Positions 35,028-46,863 of a DNA stretch of 64,000 bases are shown piece by piece. The position numbers were made by a program, and so were the translations under genes. The notes under the pieces are model-generated. The model was not told where the DNA came from. It ran no database searches and saw only the letters and a program-made list of their open reading frames with translations. This DNA comes from Actinomortierella ambigua (taxonomy: Eukaryota; Mortierellomycota; Mortierellomycetes; Mortierellales; Mortierellaceae): assembly GCA_016098155.1 (NCBI GenBank), contig JAAAJB010000116.1, positions 1-64,000 of the forward strand, in the 5' to 3' direction. Each line of letters starts with the position of its first letter. Within the stretch, counting starts at the first letter, position 1.

Positions 35028-38000
35028 TCAGGGCGACAACAGTGTTGCAATTTTCTCTAGAGAGCATGCCAATCGATCTAGCTTTTGATCAATCGACATG
35101 ACATGGCCCTCCAATGCAGAGACTCTCTCAGGCGGAGCAGGGCCAGTACCTAGAGCCGCCGCTGCCCCAGAGTCGTCCGATCTGGAAGAGGTCACCATGG
35201 TGGTGGTGGTGGTGGTGGTGGCGGTGGCGGCTGCCTCCAATTTCTTTTCAAGATCAAGCATCTTGGACAAAAGTGCATCCTGACGCTCAGAAGCCTCCAG
35301 CCGGGCCTCCAACGCCGCAACCCTTGCCAAGAGCAACTCCATCGTAGACGTAGGCATCGGGCTCGTAGCGAAAGCTGGTGGAGAAGTGTGATGATGATGA
35401 TGACCAGGCGTCGTCGTTGTCGTCGTCGATGTACCGGTTGGAGTCGGTGAAGCATAGACAGGTGTCGAGACTGCAGGGGGAGCTACTGCTACTGCTACTG
35501 CTGTTGCTGCTTCAGGGGCTGTTGCAGAGACGACCGGGTCCAGGTGGAATGAGGGCATTGGAGGTGGCGGAGGAAGCTTGACGGGCGGACAGAGCGAGAG
35601 GATGTCAATCTCCACCCTCTCTGTTCGGATGACGGTGTTTTTGTCGATCACCTTCACCACGGATGGCTTCTCTTTCGACGTGATCATCTTGGGTGCCGCT
35701 GAGGGAATCTCACCAGTAGAGCCATCTGGCCCAATGAGCGGTGGCGGAGTCGACGGCACCGGCTCTGGCTCGGTAGCTTTGGTGTTCTGGTATGGGAAAG
35801 GGGGTGGCCACGTCATGGGCTGTGGCACGGGTACCGACACTGGTGCCGGGCTTGGTGACACCGATGCAGCAGGCTGTGGCGTGGACGCCTCAGTGCCGAT
35901 CATGACATCGTTATCAACGTCGTCGTCCTCGACCACAACCACCTTCTCATAGGGCTCGACGCTGGGTACGATCTTTGATTCCTCTGCATACTGGATCGGT
36001 CGAATCTCAAGATCGTCGCCACCGTACAAGGGACAGGGCGCATACCCGAGCGAGGCGCAGATCCTTTGGGGAGTGTTGGTTCCATGGTACAGCAGAACCT
36101 TGAAGCCGTAGACACGTCGGCATGACAGATCCACCAATGCCCAAATCGTCCAGTCAATCATCGGTTTCTTGAAGCCCAGCTTCATGTCGATCTCAGTCAC
36201 GCCAGTCTTCTCCGCCTTGGCGACGATTTTGCGAAGGTCCACCTCGGTGATCTTGACACTCTCCATGAGTCCAGGGGTAATCGTCACCAACGAACCGTCT
36301 TTTCTAGTTGACTTTGCGATCTTGATATAGGTTCGCATGCACTCACGGATATGGTCGACAAAGAAAAATCCCAAGTCTGTTGGTGCCGGACGAGAGGCTC
36401 CCATCACGGGGTGGACGTACTCTTGGATGAGCGACACCTCTTCGCCTTCAATATCCGTAAAGGTGACTCGGAGGCGAAGCGGTTGATGGACCGTCAAATG
36501 TGCAAAGTTGATGGCAAGAAGTGAGCAACCCCGACACTGTTCTGGTTTGTCGACCAGAAACTCCCAGGGAATATCAACCGCCTGCGAAGGGGCGATGGAG
36601 ATCGGAAGCTTCACATCATTACGAAGGGCAAAGACCTTGACGGGCTTGTACTCTGGTTCGCCCACTAGGCGGTATTCAAATTTGACCGAGAGGAGGATGA
36701 CTTGCTTCTGGCTGGAGAGGGGTGAGCGGTTGAGTGCTCTCCAGGTCCCTCGAAAGCGATCCTCCTGATTGTTGGCAAGCTTGACGTCGTTGTTGCAAAC
36801 CATTTCCCATGCAGGTGTCATGATAAGCGGGATATTGGGGGACGAAAGCTTGGTCCTGAACGTTCTAGGTTGGCGCAGCCGCTCTGGACGGATGGTAGGA
36901 CCGAGCTGGATAGTCTCTGGAAATACATATGGCTGATCGGGCTTGTACACCGTGCCCTCGCACCGAGAGAGGTACTTTACGGAGGTCTTGTCTGGCATTC
37001 TGAGAAGGAGAGGGTCAAGTGGCGCAATGCACACTGTTGGCGTATTGCTGCTAGCAACCTTGACTGTCATCTTGATCCCAGAAATTTGCTGAGTCTCCTC
37101 ATCCAAAACCCACTCACCCATGGAAAAGGTTGCTGATTCTGTTTCTGGTGCATTCCTGAAGATGAGCGTCTTGCCAGTTTTGAGGATTGTCTTCCTTGTG
37201 TCCTCCAACGATGCAACATCAAAGATCTCTAGATAGTGCGGCATATCATCTTTGACGAATCCAACGTTCACAAGCATCAAGGGCGTTGTAACCTGTTCAC
37301 CCCAGCTGCGCCACCGAAGCAGTCGTCCAACTCTGACAACTTGCCCGGTAGTATCATCCTCCTTGTCCAAGTCGACCTCCTTGATGTTGATCCAGTAGTC
37401 GACAGTGTCAGAAGGAGCGAGGATTCCATACGACCAAACGAAGAAACTGCTGTACGGATACTTTGAGTGATGCTCAGGCTGATGATAGCCCTTCTGACAC
37501 GGAGAAGTCTTTTGACAACAATGGTATCGATCATAGTTCCCGACAGCTGAATGGAAGCGACATGACTCGGGACCGTTCGTCGAGACATTGAATTCCTTTT
37601 CACACTGCACACATGTCAACTTGAGCTCCGCCTCCAATTCGCGCTGATGGTTGGCAACGGCCTTGATCATGTCGGCGACACTAGCGCTAGACGACTCGCG
37701 GAGGATGGTTTCGATCTGGGTCTGGTTTTGTGAGATCAGCTCCTGCATATTGGACTGCATTTGCTCCATCACTTGGTCCGACATCGTCAAGTTCACTGTC
37801 TCGGCAAACTTTTTAACTAGCTCAGGATCATTCTAAAAAAAATATCAAGAAAGCAATAGATGTTAGATGTAGCACGTCCTATAATTCATCCTCGTTTTCT
37901 TCTTCTTCTACTTCTCTTCTTCCTTCCTTCCCCGTTGGATCCTTGTCCATACACACTCATCACCACACGCTCACTTACATTGATCATATCCTGGCCACCG

Positions 38001-39095
38001 TTTTCCCTGATAAATTTTTCGGCGACCCTGTCCCTTGGAACGACCCGCTTCAGGATGGACAGGTCTCCAGTCTGTTGGATCTGCAGACTCATCATCAACT
38101 CTGACGAGCAGGTAGTGATCTTGACGGCCATTAGCTCAAAGTCTTGGCTGTTGGACATTTTGAGGCGTCGGGTGATTCGGCTCTGCTTGCGGTAGGCCTC
38201 GATCAAAGCGGCAGCCTCTTTGAGCGTGTCATGGACCTTTTGGATAACAATCATGAGGGTATCCATCATAGCCTCGACATTGTGGATGCGCTCCAGCACG
38301 ACCAGATGGCTGACTAGGAAATTGATGCGCTCCATTAGATCCAAGCATTTCTCGTCCGTCTCGCGGGCCTTTGTCTCCGTGTCGATGATAATCTATGTAG
38401 AGGCAAACAATGACATTGTCGATCAGATAGCGAAAATGCCACAGGAACCTCGAGGTGTCCAAGTAAGCGTATCAATATTGAGTTATGGTTGGGCTATGCA
38501 GTGCTCTCACCTTAAGGATGACAAACGCCGGGGCAATAAAGGGTACAACCTTGCCCACATCCACGAGTCGTTCAGCAAGCTTGATCATATTGTTCAGAAC
38601 CGGACTGTCTTTGCCTCCAAGAATCTTGGTGACATTGGCATAAGTAGTGTCAGCCAAGGCCTTGTACTCAAGGATCGTGGTTCCGGCTACGAATGCTTTG
38701 TCACCAAGGGTACTCTTAGGGCCTGCCTCGGGCTCCGGCTTCTTCTCGTCATTCTTGTCAGTATTGGCGTCCTTTGAAGATCCGGGGTCCTTTGAAGAAC
38801 TAGCATCCTTTGACGAGTCGGATGCCTTTGAAGAATCCGTAGCCTTTGGAGAATCCGTTGCCTTGGAAGAATCCGTTGCCTTGGAAGAATCCGTTGCCTT
38901 GGAAGAATCCGTTGCTTCTGAAGAACCGACTGCCTTGGAAGAATCTGTTGCCTTTGAAGAATCTGTTGCTTTTGAAGAATCCGCTGCCTTTGAAGAATCC
39001 GTTGCCTTTGAAGAACCAGCGGCCTTTGATGAATCTGTTGTCTTTGACGGCCCACTTGCTTTGGCCTTTGAGGACTCTGATTTGCTCTTTTTCAT
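35028..39095 (-). CDS. Large protein with MLKL/HeLo-like helical domain and Cys/His cluster
   Basis: Three exons, 39095-38511, 38392-37979 and 37832-35028, encode 1267 residues. Residues 1-115 are a Ser/Lys repeat region (about 20 copies of a five- to six-residue D-S-S-K-A-T unit). Residues about 150-345 are all-helical with a hydrophobic helix (VGKVVPFIAPAFVILK) followed by long amphipathic helices; the pattern E-K-C-x-x-L-x-x-R-I-N-x-L, then D-T-L-M-I-V-I-Q-K-V, resembles the four-helix N-terminus of MLKL and fungal HeLo cell-death domains. A coiled coil follows. Then comes a Cys/His cluster: Cys407, Cys410, Cys424, His427, Cys438, Cys439, Cys445, His450 and His454. A beta-rich region of about 600 residues of unknown fold precedes a Pro-rich linker and a C-terminal coiled coil. 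The function suggested, membrane-active defence or self-recognition, is inference. The neighbour on the same strand is a Crinkler-like pseudogene. Confidence 0.75.
38779..39050 (-). repeat. 15-18-bp coding repeat (Ser-Ser-Lys units)
   Basis: Tandem units around GAATCCGTTGCCTTGGAA on the plus strand encode repeated D-S-S-K-A-T on the minus strand in exon 1 of the MLKL-like gene. All unit lengths are multiples of three, so copy number can change without breaking the frame. Confidence 0.85.
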
Positions 39096-39226
39096 GCTGT
39101 GTCTTTGCTGATTTCCGAGTAGAGAAGGTGAAAGCCGATGGGCAAAGAAGAAGAGAACGTGCGAAAGGTATTGTTGGCTGTGTGAACTGAAAAAAATGGG
39201 AAGGAGCAGATTGCTCACAGGACACT

Positions 39227-39234
39227 CTTATATA
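39227..39234 (-). promoter_or_regulatory. TATA box of the MLKL-like gene
   Basis: Minus-strand TATATAAG lies about 135 bp before the start codon at 39095. Confidence 0.55.
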
Positions 39235-40006
39235 CTACTAGTGCAAGATGCCTGTTAAAGGAGACGGCGTGCTTGGTGCGTCTGAGCCCACATTATTGAG
39301 TGATGAAGGCACCCATGGATGAGTAAAGTCGACAGCGTCTGTGGACTTGGCATGCACTGTTCCTGCTACCTGGCACCGTAGCGGGCTATCCACTTGTGGT
39401 ATATGCCATGGGCCTTGTACTGTCTAAAATAAGAAACATGAGAAAGTGCATGTTGAGGAAGGAAAAATGCACAAGATGAAAATCGCAATGTGCGGAGGAG
39501 GAGCATGAGCGCGATGGCATCGATGAAAACGCAAACCTTATCTCAGTAGTCTGAAAATTTCTCCGAATACGTGTTCCACAGGCAAGCTGCACAACAAGAG
39601 GCACAGATGACAAAATTACAAAATCTGTACTGTCTGTATCACACTACCATGGAGTTCTTTCGAGTCGTTCAGGTCGATCACGGTCGGTTAACATGGGGTG
39701 AAGGGTCGCTAGGGCACGAAAAGTACGGCCATGCCATTGCCACCAAGTAAATCAACGAGAATCTCCGTTTTAAAAAGGCTGTTTAACGCCAAGTACAAGC
39801 ATGCAAGAATGGGGACTAGCACTGCCAAAGGGGACTATATCCTGCTCGTTTGTTGACATAGCATTTCATGGGTGTGCCAAGATGCCGGTGTAAGGTTGAT
39901 CGCACAGGGGGCCGCTCGCACAAGTTTGCCGACACCTTGAGTCCGCGCTTGAGGTTCAAGAAGGCAGGCGAAAAGTAAGCAATGCAAATAAACCGCCTCT
40001 CCTAAA
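39235..40006. other. Intergenic between MLKL-like gene and Crinkler-like pseudogene
   Basis: No intact gene. On the plus strand 39649-39750 is a short frame with non-repetitive composition, followed by frame-broken sequence to about 39970; this could be a relic of a gene I cannot identify. Confidence 0.4.
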
Positions 40007-42071
40007 TTACGCAGTTAGTGAAAACTTGAATCTCTTCAACACAGTCTTGCTCACACCGTCGAGTCTCTGGGCGGCGTCTTCATAGCTATCACACCGTCTC
40101 TTCGTTCTTTCCTCGAGTATCAAAGCTGCCTTCGTTTCGCCAACACCGCTCATTTGCATGAGGTCTTTGCGTGATGCCTGATTGATATCGAGGGCACCAG
40201 TGGTTGCAAAGACGAACGCCCTGCCGGCAAATGGGCCAAAGTAGCGTTCCCAATCTGATCCGTCCACGACTCCCGAAAGTGGTGGGAGCTTGCCGTCAAA
40301 CCGATGCTTAGTGGTGTACAACATGAAGAAATCATTTTTGGACGCAGCCTTTTTCCTTTCCGCCAGGAAGTCGTTCGCTCCGTTGTCAGCTATCAACTTG
40401 CATTGGTGAACTTCTGTACAGAACGGTCGCGCATCCAGTCCGATGAAACTATCGCTATAGGGTGCTGAAGGTACATTGACAATACAGTGCTTGCCTACGA
40501 GCCTACGAGGACATCCACCGGCCCGTGTTCAGAAACAAGGATCCAGGACGATGGGTGGGCTGTGGACAGCTGAGGTGTGGACCGTTGAGTTGTGGATTGT
40601 CGAGTTGTGGGCTGGTGGGCCGTAGACTTGGTATCCACCTGGTGAGAGGGGGGTGGCAAATTTTAGATGAGCTGATATCGCCATTCAATCATGCTCCTGT
40701 ATGGATTGATGCGATCGATGTGAGGTCGCCATTTTCTAGCACCCTGGAGTTGAGGCAGCGAAAGGTTGCAACGAAATGCTCAAAGTGTTGCCAAAAGTGA
40801 GCTCTAGGCGGTGATCTTGTATCCACCTTTGCTTCGAGATCTGCGTTGTCCTAGAAACGCCAGCCTTGAAGGGGAGGATCCACATCTGTCCTTGGCTGGT
40901 ATGAGAATAGCCACACCCAGATGTAAGGCGCGACAAGATATCCTCCTGAACCAAGACCACCTGATTGCTCATATCGTACTAGTCCTGGAATGGTAAGGTC
41001 TCCAGGCAATTCGGTGGTTCCTGGAAGTGGCTCGTCGGGGCGCAAGCGAGCTCGGGTCAATATCGCTTGTGCCATGGCTTGAATGGTGTTGGGAGCCATA
41101 GACATTGCTTCAGGGTAGAGGTCCTGGAGCCTAGAGTACAAACTGTTCATCAGCGAATCGACGTTGAAATCCTCGCCTGCTTCTTCGACAACCTGTTGTA
41201 GACACTCAAGGGCTCTCCCATGTCCTCCACAATCATCCACAAGCACTTTGATGACATGATCATTCTCATCAAAGACTGGCTTAGACAATCCATTCAAAAA
41301 GCTGCGCGGGGGCTTCAGTGATGCGACAGGCAAGACGACACGATACCGATGAGAGACGAATGGTGAAGCTCTGTCGATTGGACAGATGACAGTTGCGGTG
41401 CAGCAGGCCATCAAAAACACATCCCCAAACGCAAGATTCACGATGTTCGTCAAAGCTCTATAGAAGGCCGAGTCATTCTTGCAACCATTGGCGGAATTCG
41501 TCATGAAGGTCCGCAATCCCTCGACCACGAGCATGACCGTAGCTGATCTCAAATCTACATCAGATTTCTTGGCGACAAGCTTGAGGACGTCCATCGGATG
41601 CGGTTCCTTGTAGCCCTGTATAACGTCGCGGAGTCCCTTGTCAGGGAGAAGTTGTAAAAGCATTCGGCTGCCTATGGCTTCGATTGGATCGGTCTCCTTC
41701 TCCGCCAAAAGACTGAGGTCATCCTCCAAGCTGACATGGAACACCCAAGCTTCCTCGACACTCTTTCTCAACTCTCGATCTTCTTTTTCGGTGAGGCACA
41801 ATGCTGCAGATCGGTGAAACTCCTGCGCATTGCGAGACTTTCCTGTTCCTGCTCCGCCAAGGAAGAGGTACAACGGAATGGTTGATTTATCGCGTCGTCC
41901 TTGGAAATAGTCGTCATGATGTTTCTTGATGCCCCGTAATTTATCATAAAGCTTCGGATCAGGTTGATACGTCCAATCCAAGCCCTGCGTTCTGACTAGA
42001 GGAGCTGGCTTTCGGTACGGCAATCCTAGTCCATCAACAAGACAGAGCAGGGCCAGGAGATTGTCGGTCAT
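40007..42071 (-). pseudogene. Crinkler (CRN)-type effector gene, disrupted
   Basis: The first frame starts at ATG 42071. Its first residues (MTDNLLALLCLVDG) match the opening strand of the Crinkler ubiquitin-like header, but the rest of the header is missing. A P-loop NTPase follows: Walker A GGAGTGKS (residues 72-79) and a Walker B-like VMLVVEG. The downstream part (40396-40007) shows the F-G-P-F-A-G-R-A-F block and a helix-hairpin-helix (INQAS ... SGVGETKAA), both usual at Crinkler C-termini. The two parts are separated by breaks: in-frame TAG at 40851-40853, in-frame TGA at 40689-40691, a frame change between about 40640 and 40690, and a second frame change at an 8-bp tandem duplication (40493-40508). 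No splice pair that removes all four was found. In other species Crinklers are host-translocated or self-defence proteins; this copy looks dead or truncated to the NTPase part. Confidence 0.78.
40493..40508. repeat. 8-bp tandem duplication breaking the Crinkler frame
   Basis: GCCTACGA occurs twice head to tail. The frame upstream and the frame downstream of this point differ by exactly the shift an 8-bp insertion causes. Confidence 0.8.
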
Positions 42072-42494
42072 AATGTTACGAAGCATCAAGCGAAGAGTAG
42101 GGTGAGGGTGAAGAAAGGGTTAGGAAGAGGGATGAGCGAAGACGATGGAGGATGTAGGGGGTTAAAAGGAAAAGTTACAAGGCGTGAGAACAGTGGCAAA
42201 GGCGGTGGCAAAAGGAACGGGGGCCGTGAGAAACTTGGGAAAGATATTGGGTCATCGTCATATACTCAACATTTATGGTCTGCGATGACTTCTCTTTCAA
42301 AAATGAAACAACTTCTCAGGCCGCATGTCTCCACGTGAATGGCGGCAGGGTCGTATGCTTGCCTCACGTACTTTTGGTATTTGTGTGGCTGGTGAGTTTT
42401 TAGGTCATGCACTTGTGCTATCTCGCTCATTGTCACCAGTTCCTGGAGGGGCCCCGTCCCAGCACGCCACTGCCCGGTATGTATTCAGTTGTTC

Positions 42495-42960
42495 GTGGTT
42501 GAGATACGCCTTTCCTTTGTTTATTGCCTCCCCGGACTCTCTTGCTCTTCCTACCCTAAACACGCACTATCCATTTCTAGTCACTGTCCACTTGCTGGAC
42601 ATGCAAGGACAACTTTGATGGCAATGTAGGCGACTTTAAAACGTCGTGAAAAATCCACTTTCCCTTTCTCTTACTCCTCAAATGCATTGGTGGCCTACGA
42701 GAGCTGCAGATGGATACAGGATGCTAGGATGTGGCACAAAAAAATGAGAGATCGAAAGGATGGAAGAGAGAACACACACACAGGGTAAACAATGGCGCTC
42801 AACTATTCGAGACATCTTGAACAACTGTCTACGCCTTGCCTTCGACTGCTAGCGAGCACTGGACTACCAAGCAAGGGTGGCTAAAGAGTGGAGACCGTGC
42901 AACAAATGATGGACACGGTAAAAATGCCTCCCCATATCGTGCATGCCGAGATACAGTGCT
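42495..42960 (+). repeat. Dispersed repeat, copy 1
   Basis: Shares ordered blocks with 44565-45062: TCTCTTGCT..CCTACCC, CACTTCTAGT-like, a GGCAATG-A/T-AGGCGACTTT block, TTCTCTTACTCCT-like, GCCTTGCCTTC and GGACTACCA..AAAGAGTGGAGACC. Origin unknown. Confidence 0.65.
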
Positions 42961-44564
42961 TGCAATGTACAGGGTGTGCAATTCAAACACAAGTAGTCTA
43001 TATGTACCTCTTCAGTCTCCATGTAAGGATTCATGGCGGAATAAGGAAGGCTGGTGGATTGCGAAAGTTTACCAGACCACACATCCTACACGATATGGAT
43101 ATGTGAAGAGGCGTCTTGCGAAAGAAGAGGATAGGCCAACTCTTTCTTCCTGGGTGTACATCCTTTATCTGAAGCATGTAAGGGTGGATGGCTCAGGACT
43201 TGACGTAGGGATGTATCGATGTAAGAGTTTCTTCCGCCGTACCCGCTCCAGTTTAAAAAAATAAATAATTAAATCAACAATCGAAATGCTTCTTTTGGTC
43301 TCAAGGAAGAAGTAGGGAGGAGCTGAAAGATGCATGCAAGACGCATGGGAAGAATGTGAAAGAACTTTTAGCTCTGTTTTACCCTCCCCCTTTTGTTTCC
43401 GAAGCAGATTGTCTACTCTCTACTGCTGCTTCGGGTGGCCAAATCTTGCAGATAGCGGAATCGCAGAAAGCTATGCGCCGAAGAACGATAATCTCTATTG
43501 AGACCCATGAAAAAAAAAAAGGAATACGGAGGGGCTGGAGAAGAGGAGCATGAAAATTTGCATGGAAAAGAGAGTACGGGGAGAAATACAGAAAGGAATG
43601 AAATGGTTGCATGCAAAGACGCATGGACAAGGTAGCATGCATGTCACAGCATGGAGAAGGGTACGGGAAGCAATAAAAAGGCTCATTAATTCTCACTCTC
43701 CCAACAACTCTTAGCAACTTTCTTCACCACAAATGCCCCAAGGCCACCCTTTTGTTCGCCACTATACATCCCCTAGCCGCACGCACGCCCATCCAACCCC
43801 AACCCGGCGCACGGTCAAAGTGCACATATTTCACTTGCGCATGTGTTTTGCTTAAGAAAGGTGATCCTCTTCACCTATCATGGAAACAGAACAAAAGATG
43901 CGAGAAACAAAAATATATTGATCAAAAGATGCTGGACTACTAACAGTGAGCGGAGATGTCGTAAAGAAACTCGGAAGATAGAAAAGGACAGAGACCAGAG
44001 CACTCTCGGTAAGCTTGGTATCCGCTTGTATTGTCGCAAGCATCGGCAGCCAAGGATAGGTAGCCGTGTGACCTATTTGAAGAGGATGTCCTGTCCTCTC
44101 ACATCGCTTTTCAACAGAACTAGATGTCTCAACCGGCGTCGCCGCGCGAACTCTAGTCGCTGTGCGAGCTTTCTCCCACTGTAGGGGGAGGTGATATTGC
44201 TTTTATGGTAGTATTGCTGTGAGAGGATAGGACTACTCATCCTTGACTGCCCATACTTGCGACAATGCATTCAGGATGTAGAGCTTGCCGAGACCGCTCT
44301 GGCTTCCGCGCTTTTCTATCTTCCAACTTTGCAAGTCTCTTTAAATATCTTCCTTGAGCTGTTAGTAGTGTAGCATTTTTTGATCAGTACAATTTTTATT
44401 CTTTACCACATCCTCTGTCTCGCTCTGACTCAGTGTTTTCAATGTGTACTGGCGTGGGCCATGTTGGTTTGGTATAAATGTACTTTTTTAGCGCTAAAGA
44501 AGTAAAGTAGTGCTACTGAAATCATACTGCAGGCATCGTTGACTATCGTTGCTTGTTTTTTTTT

Positions 44565-45062
44565 TGAGACACGCTTTGTCGCTGGTTATTGTTTCCTCCA
44601 GCTCTCTTGCTGCCCTTACCCCAAATCATGCTCTATACACTTCTAGTAACTCTCCACCTCCTTCGAGTCTCACTTTCCTCTCGAATGTCAAGAGCGTAGC
44701 CTGGAAAAGACCTTGAAGCTACCGGATATCCAATGCAAGTACAGCTTTGACGGCAATGCAGGCGACTTTGAAACGTGGTGAAGATCCGACTTTCCCTTCT
44801 CTCACTCCTCCTGGGCACTAATGACCTGTGAGGGCCAGGCATGAAGGGAGAGAGAGAGAGGAAGAGAGAAAAGACTGGGAAAACGATGACTTTCAACCAG
44901 TCGATTCATCATGAAAAATTGGTGACGCCTTGCCTTCCACTGCTGACGAGCACAGGACTACCAACTCCAGGACTACCAACTCCAGGACTACCATGCAAAG
45001 GTGACTAAAGAGTGGAGACCACCTGCAACAAAAGACGGCGAGCTAGTCTGTGGAGGTGCATA
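44565..45062 (+). repeat. Dispersed repeat, copy 2, with internal 15-bp minisatellite
   Basis: Diverged direct copy of 42495-42960 with an extra stretch of about 60 bp (44665-44730). Near its right end, the single GGACTACCA of copy 1 is expanded into three 15-bp units (44955-44993). Confidence 0.65.
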
Positions 45063-45280
45063 TAGCATGTGCAAAGCTAGGTTGTCCCCCATCCTCAGTA
45101 GCTTTGTATCGACAGACGCGTGATCGATGGTATTAGAGCACAAAAGAGGTGTAATTGCTTGAAAGCAACAGGTAGAGAGAGAGAGAGAGTGTGTGTGTGT
45201 GGTTCATACCATTGTCGCAACCGCAACCGACCGAGAGAGAGCGAGGGAGGGAGGTAAAGTCAGCTTGAGTTGTACAACAC

Positions 45281-45307
45281 TTTTTTTTTTTTTTTTTTTT
45301 TTTTTTT
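45281..45307. repeat. Poly-T run, about 27 bases
   Basis: A pure T tract in gene-poor DNA. It could mark the tail of a reverse-strand retroposed copy, but no target duplication is visible. Confidence 0.85.
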
Positions 45308-46863
45308 GTAATCGCGGCGTACCCACCATTTTGAAAAGGCGCTATCGTATAAGGTATCGAGGTATAGACTTAGCTCATTGTAAGAAAGGCCATCTACAGG
45401 TTCGTGTTGCCGTGCTCTCTCCAGCGTCACTCTTTCCATAGACTCTAATGTACACATGGTAGTGGAAGAGTAGATGACACTCGCCGCTATCCAAGACTGC
45501 CACTGAATACTGCATGGCTTAGACATAAGCTATCACGCAGTCCTTGCAATCATCTTCACCAGTGACGGGGAAGAAAGGCGCAAAGTGGAAATAATAGCTC
45601 AACTCGCTCTCCTTTCTCGTGTACCCGCTGCCAAATGCAGGCAGTATGATGATATCCATATTCCCTGTCGCCGCCCCGCTCTACCGACATCCTCTGTTGC
45701 CCTGTGAAAGAAAGAAGAGGGATAACAACGTACGTAGGCTCGAGACCATTTAGATCGGGAGTTATGGTAACGCAATGATTTCAGATAAGCGTTTTACCGT
45801 TGATTTTGTTCCCCACGAAAACAAAAAATCAGAGCGGGCCAAAGCGCGTCATTGACACAAGCGGAGTTCCAAAGGTGACCAGCAGAGGGGTATTCAGCAT
45901 GTGCGTTGTGAAAGAAAAACTACCAACCACCTTGTGCTCTGCTTTCCAAATCTGGCTGCGCCAAACATACGTAGGGGATATGTCAGGCATGTTTGTATGG
46001 GGATAGTAAGTTAACCAACGACTGAACGTTGGTAAACAGCAGCCTTGTCACCGACGCCCACCCACAATCTCGCCACCATGAAAGGATGATTATCGCCGGT
46101 AAAGAGCCCGTCAACTCAGAACACGGGGGACACAGATTCTGAAATGGTTCAGACGAAAGACGAGGACGAGCGTATCAAGTGATGATGGGTATTGTCAAGG
46201 GTTTACAATTCTCAGAGCAACCGGAGATGACCCCCCCCCCCGAAACCTTTCATTTTGTCAATAGTAATGTCATGACTACGAGCCCGGTTAGAGGCCAAGC
46301 TATCATGATTCTTCGCTCAAAGCGCTGTTACTCCAGCCGGACCTCACAAGAAACTCTAGAACGATCCAGTACTTTCACCACCTTGCACATGAGATATACG
46401 GCAATGAGAGACTAGCACTCAAGGTATAGTCATCGGATCATCTCCTACAGCGCGTATATCGAGTTCCAAGTGGAACCAGACAATGCCATCTCGGTTGCAC
46501 TCGCTCCCTTTCGGTCTACTTTTATAGAGAAAAAAAAGTGCATTGTTCGGTCTAGCTACAGGCCTACCACGAGGGCTACTATTGCGTGGTGGGCAATAGC
46601 AGACTAGAAACAAAACAACATGCGACTCCTATAGTGCAGTTGTATTATTGACACGCGTTTATTTATGATACAGTTGGTTGGCATGGGTGTCAATGCTATG
46701 GTTGAATGGTGCGTTGTTATGGGTGGAATAGGGTGCAAATGTTCTTATGGGGGAGAGAAAAGTGTTGGAGATGCCCATGCATTGGAGATGGTAGAGAGGG
46801 AGAGAGAGAGGTAACTCTTGTGTTACCATGCCCCCCGATCGATCGATGGAATGTTCTTGCCGA

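Larger units (their letters stand above)
42090..46863. other. 4.8-kb gene-poor accessory stretch
   Basis: Holds two copies of a dispersed repeat (42495-42960 and 44565-45062), a T run at 45281-45307, a GA/GT tract at 45175-45200 and a GATC-rich spot near 46838-46850. No conserved protein, transposase or reverse transcriptase is recognised on either strand. Confidence 0.5.

Noticed and set aside
35098..35952. Plus-strand frames opposite the MLKL-like gene
   Set aside because: Shadows produced by the Pro/Thr/Val-rich linker of the minus-strand gene.
37886..37978. Extension of the second MLKL-like exon past 37979
   Set aside because: A GTAAGTGAG donor at 37978 and an acceptor before 37832 give a phase-0 join; the extension translates a pyrimidine tract.
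45281..45307. Poly-T run as proof of a retroposon insertion
   Set aside because: No target-site duplication or recognisable source transcript on the flank.
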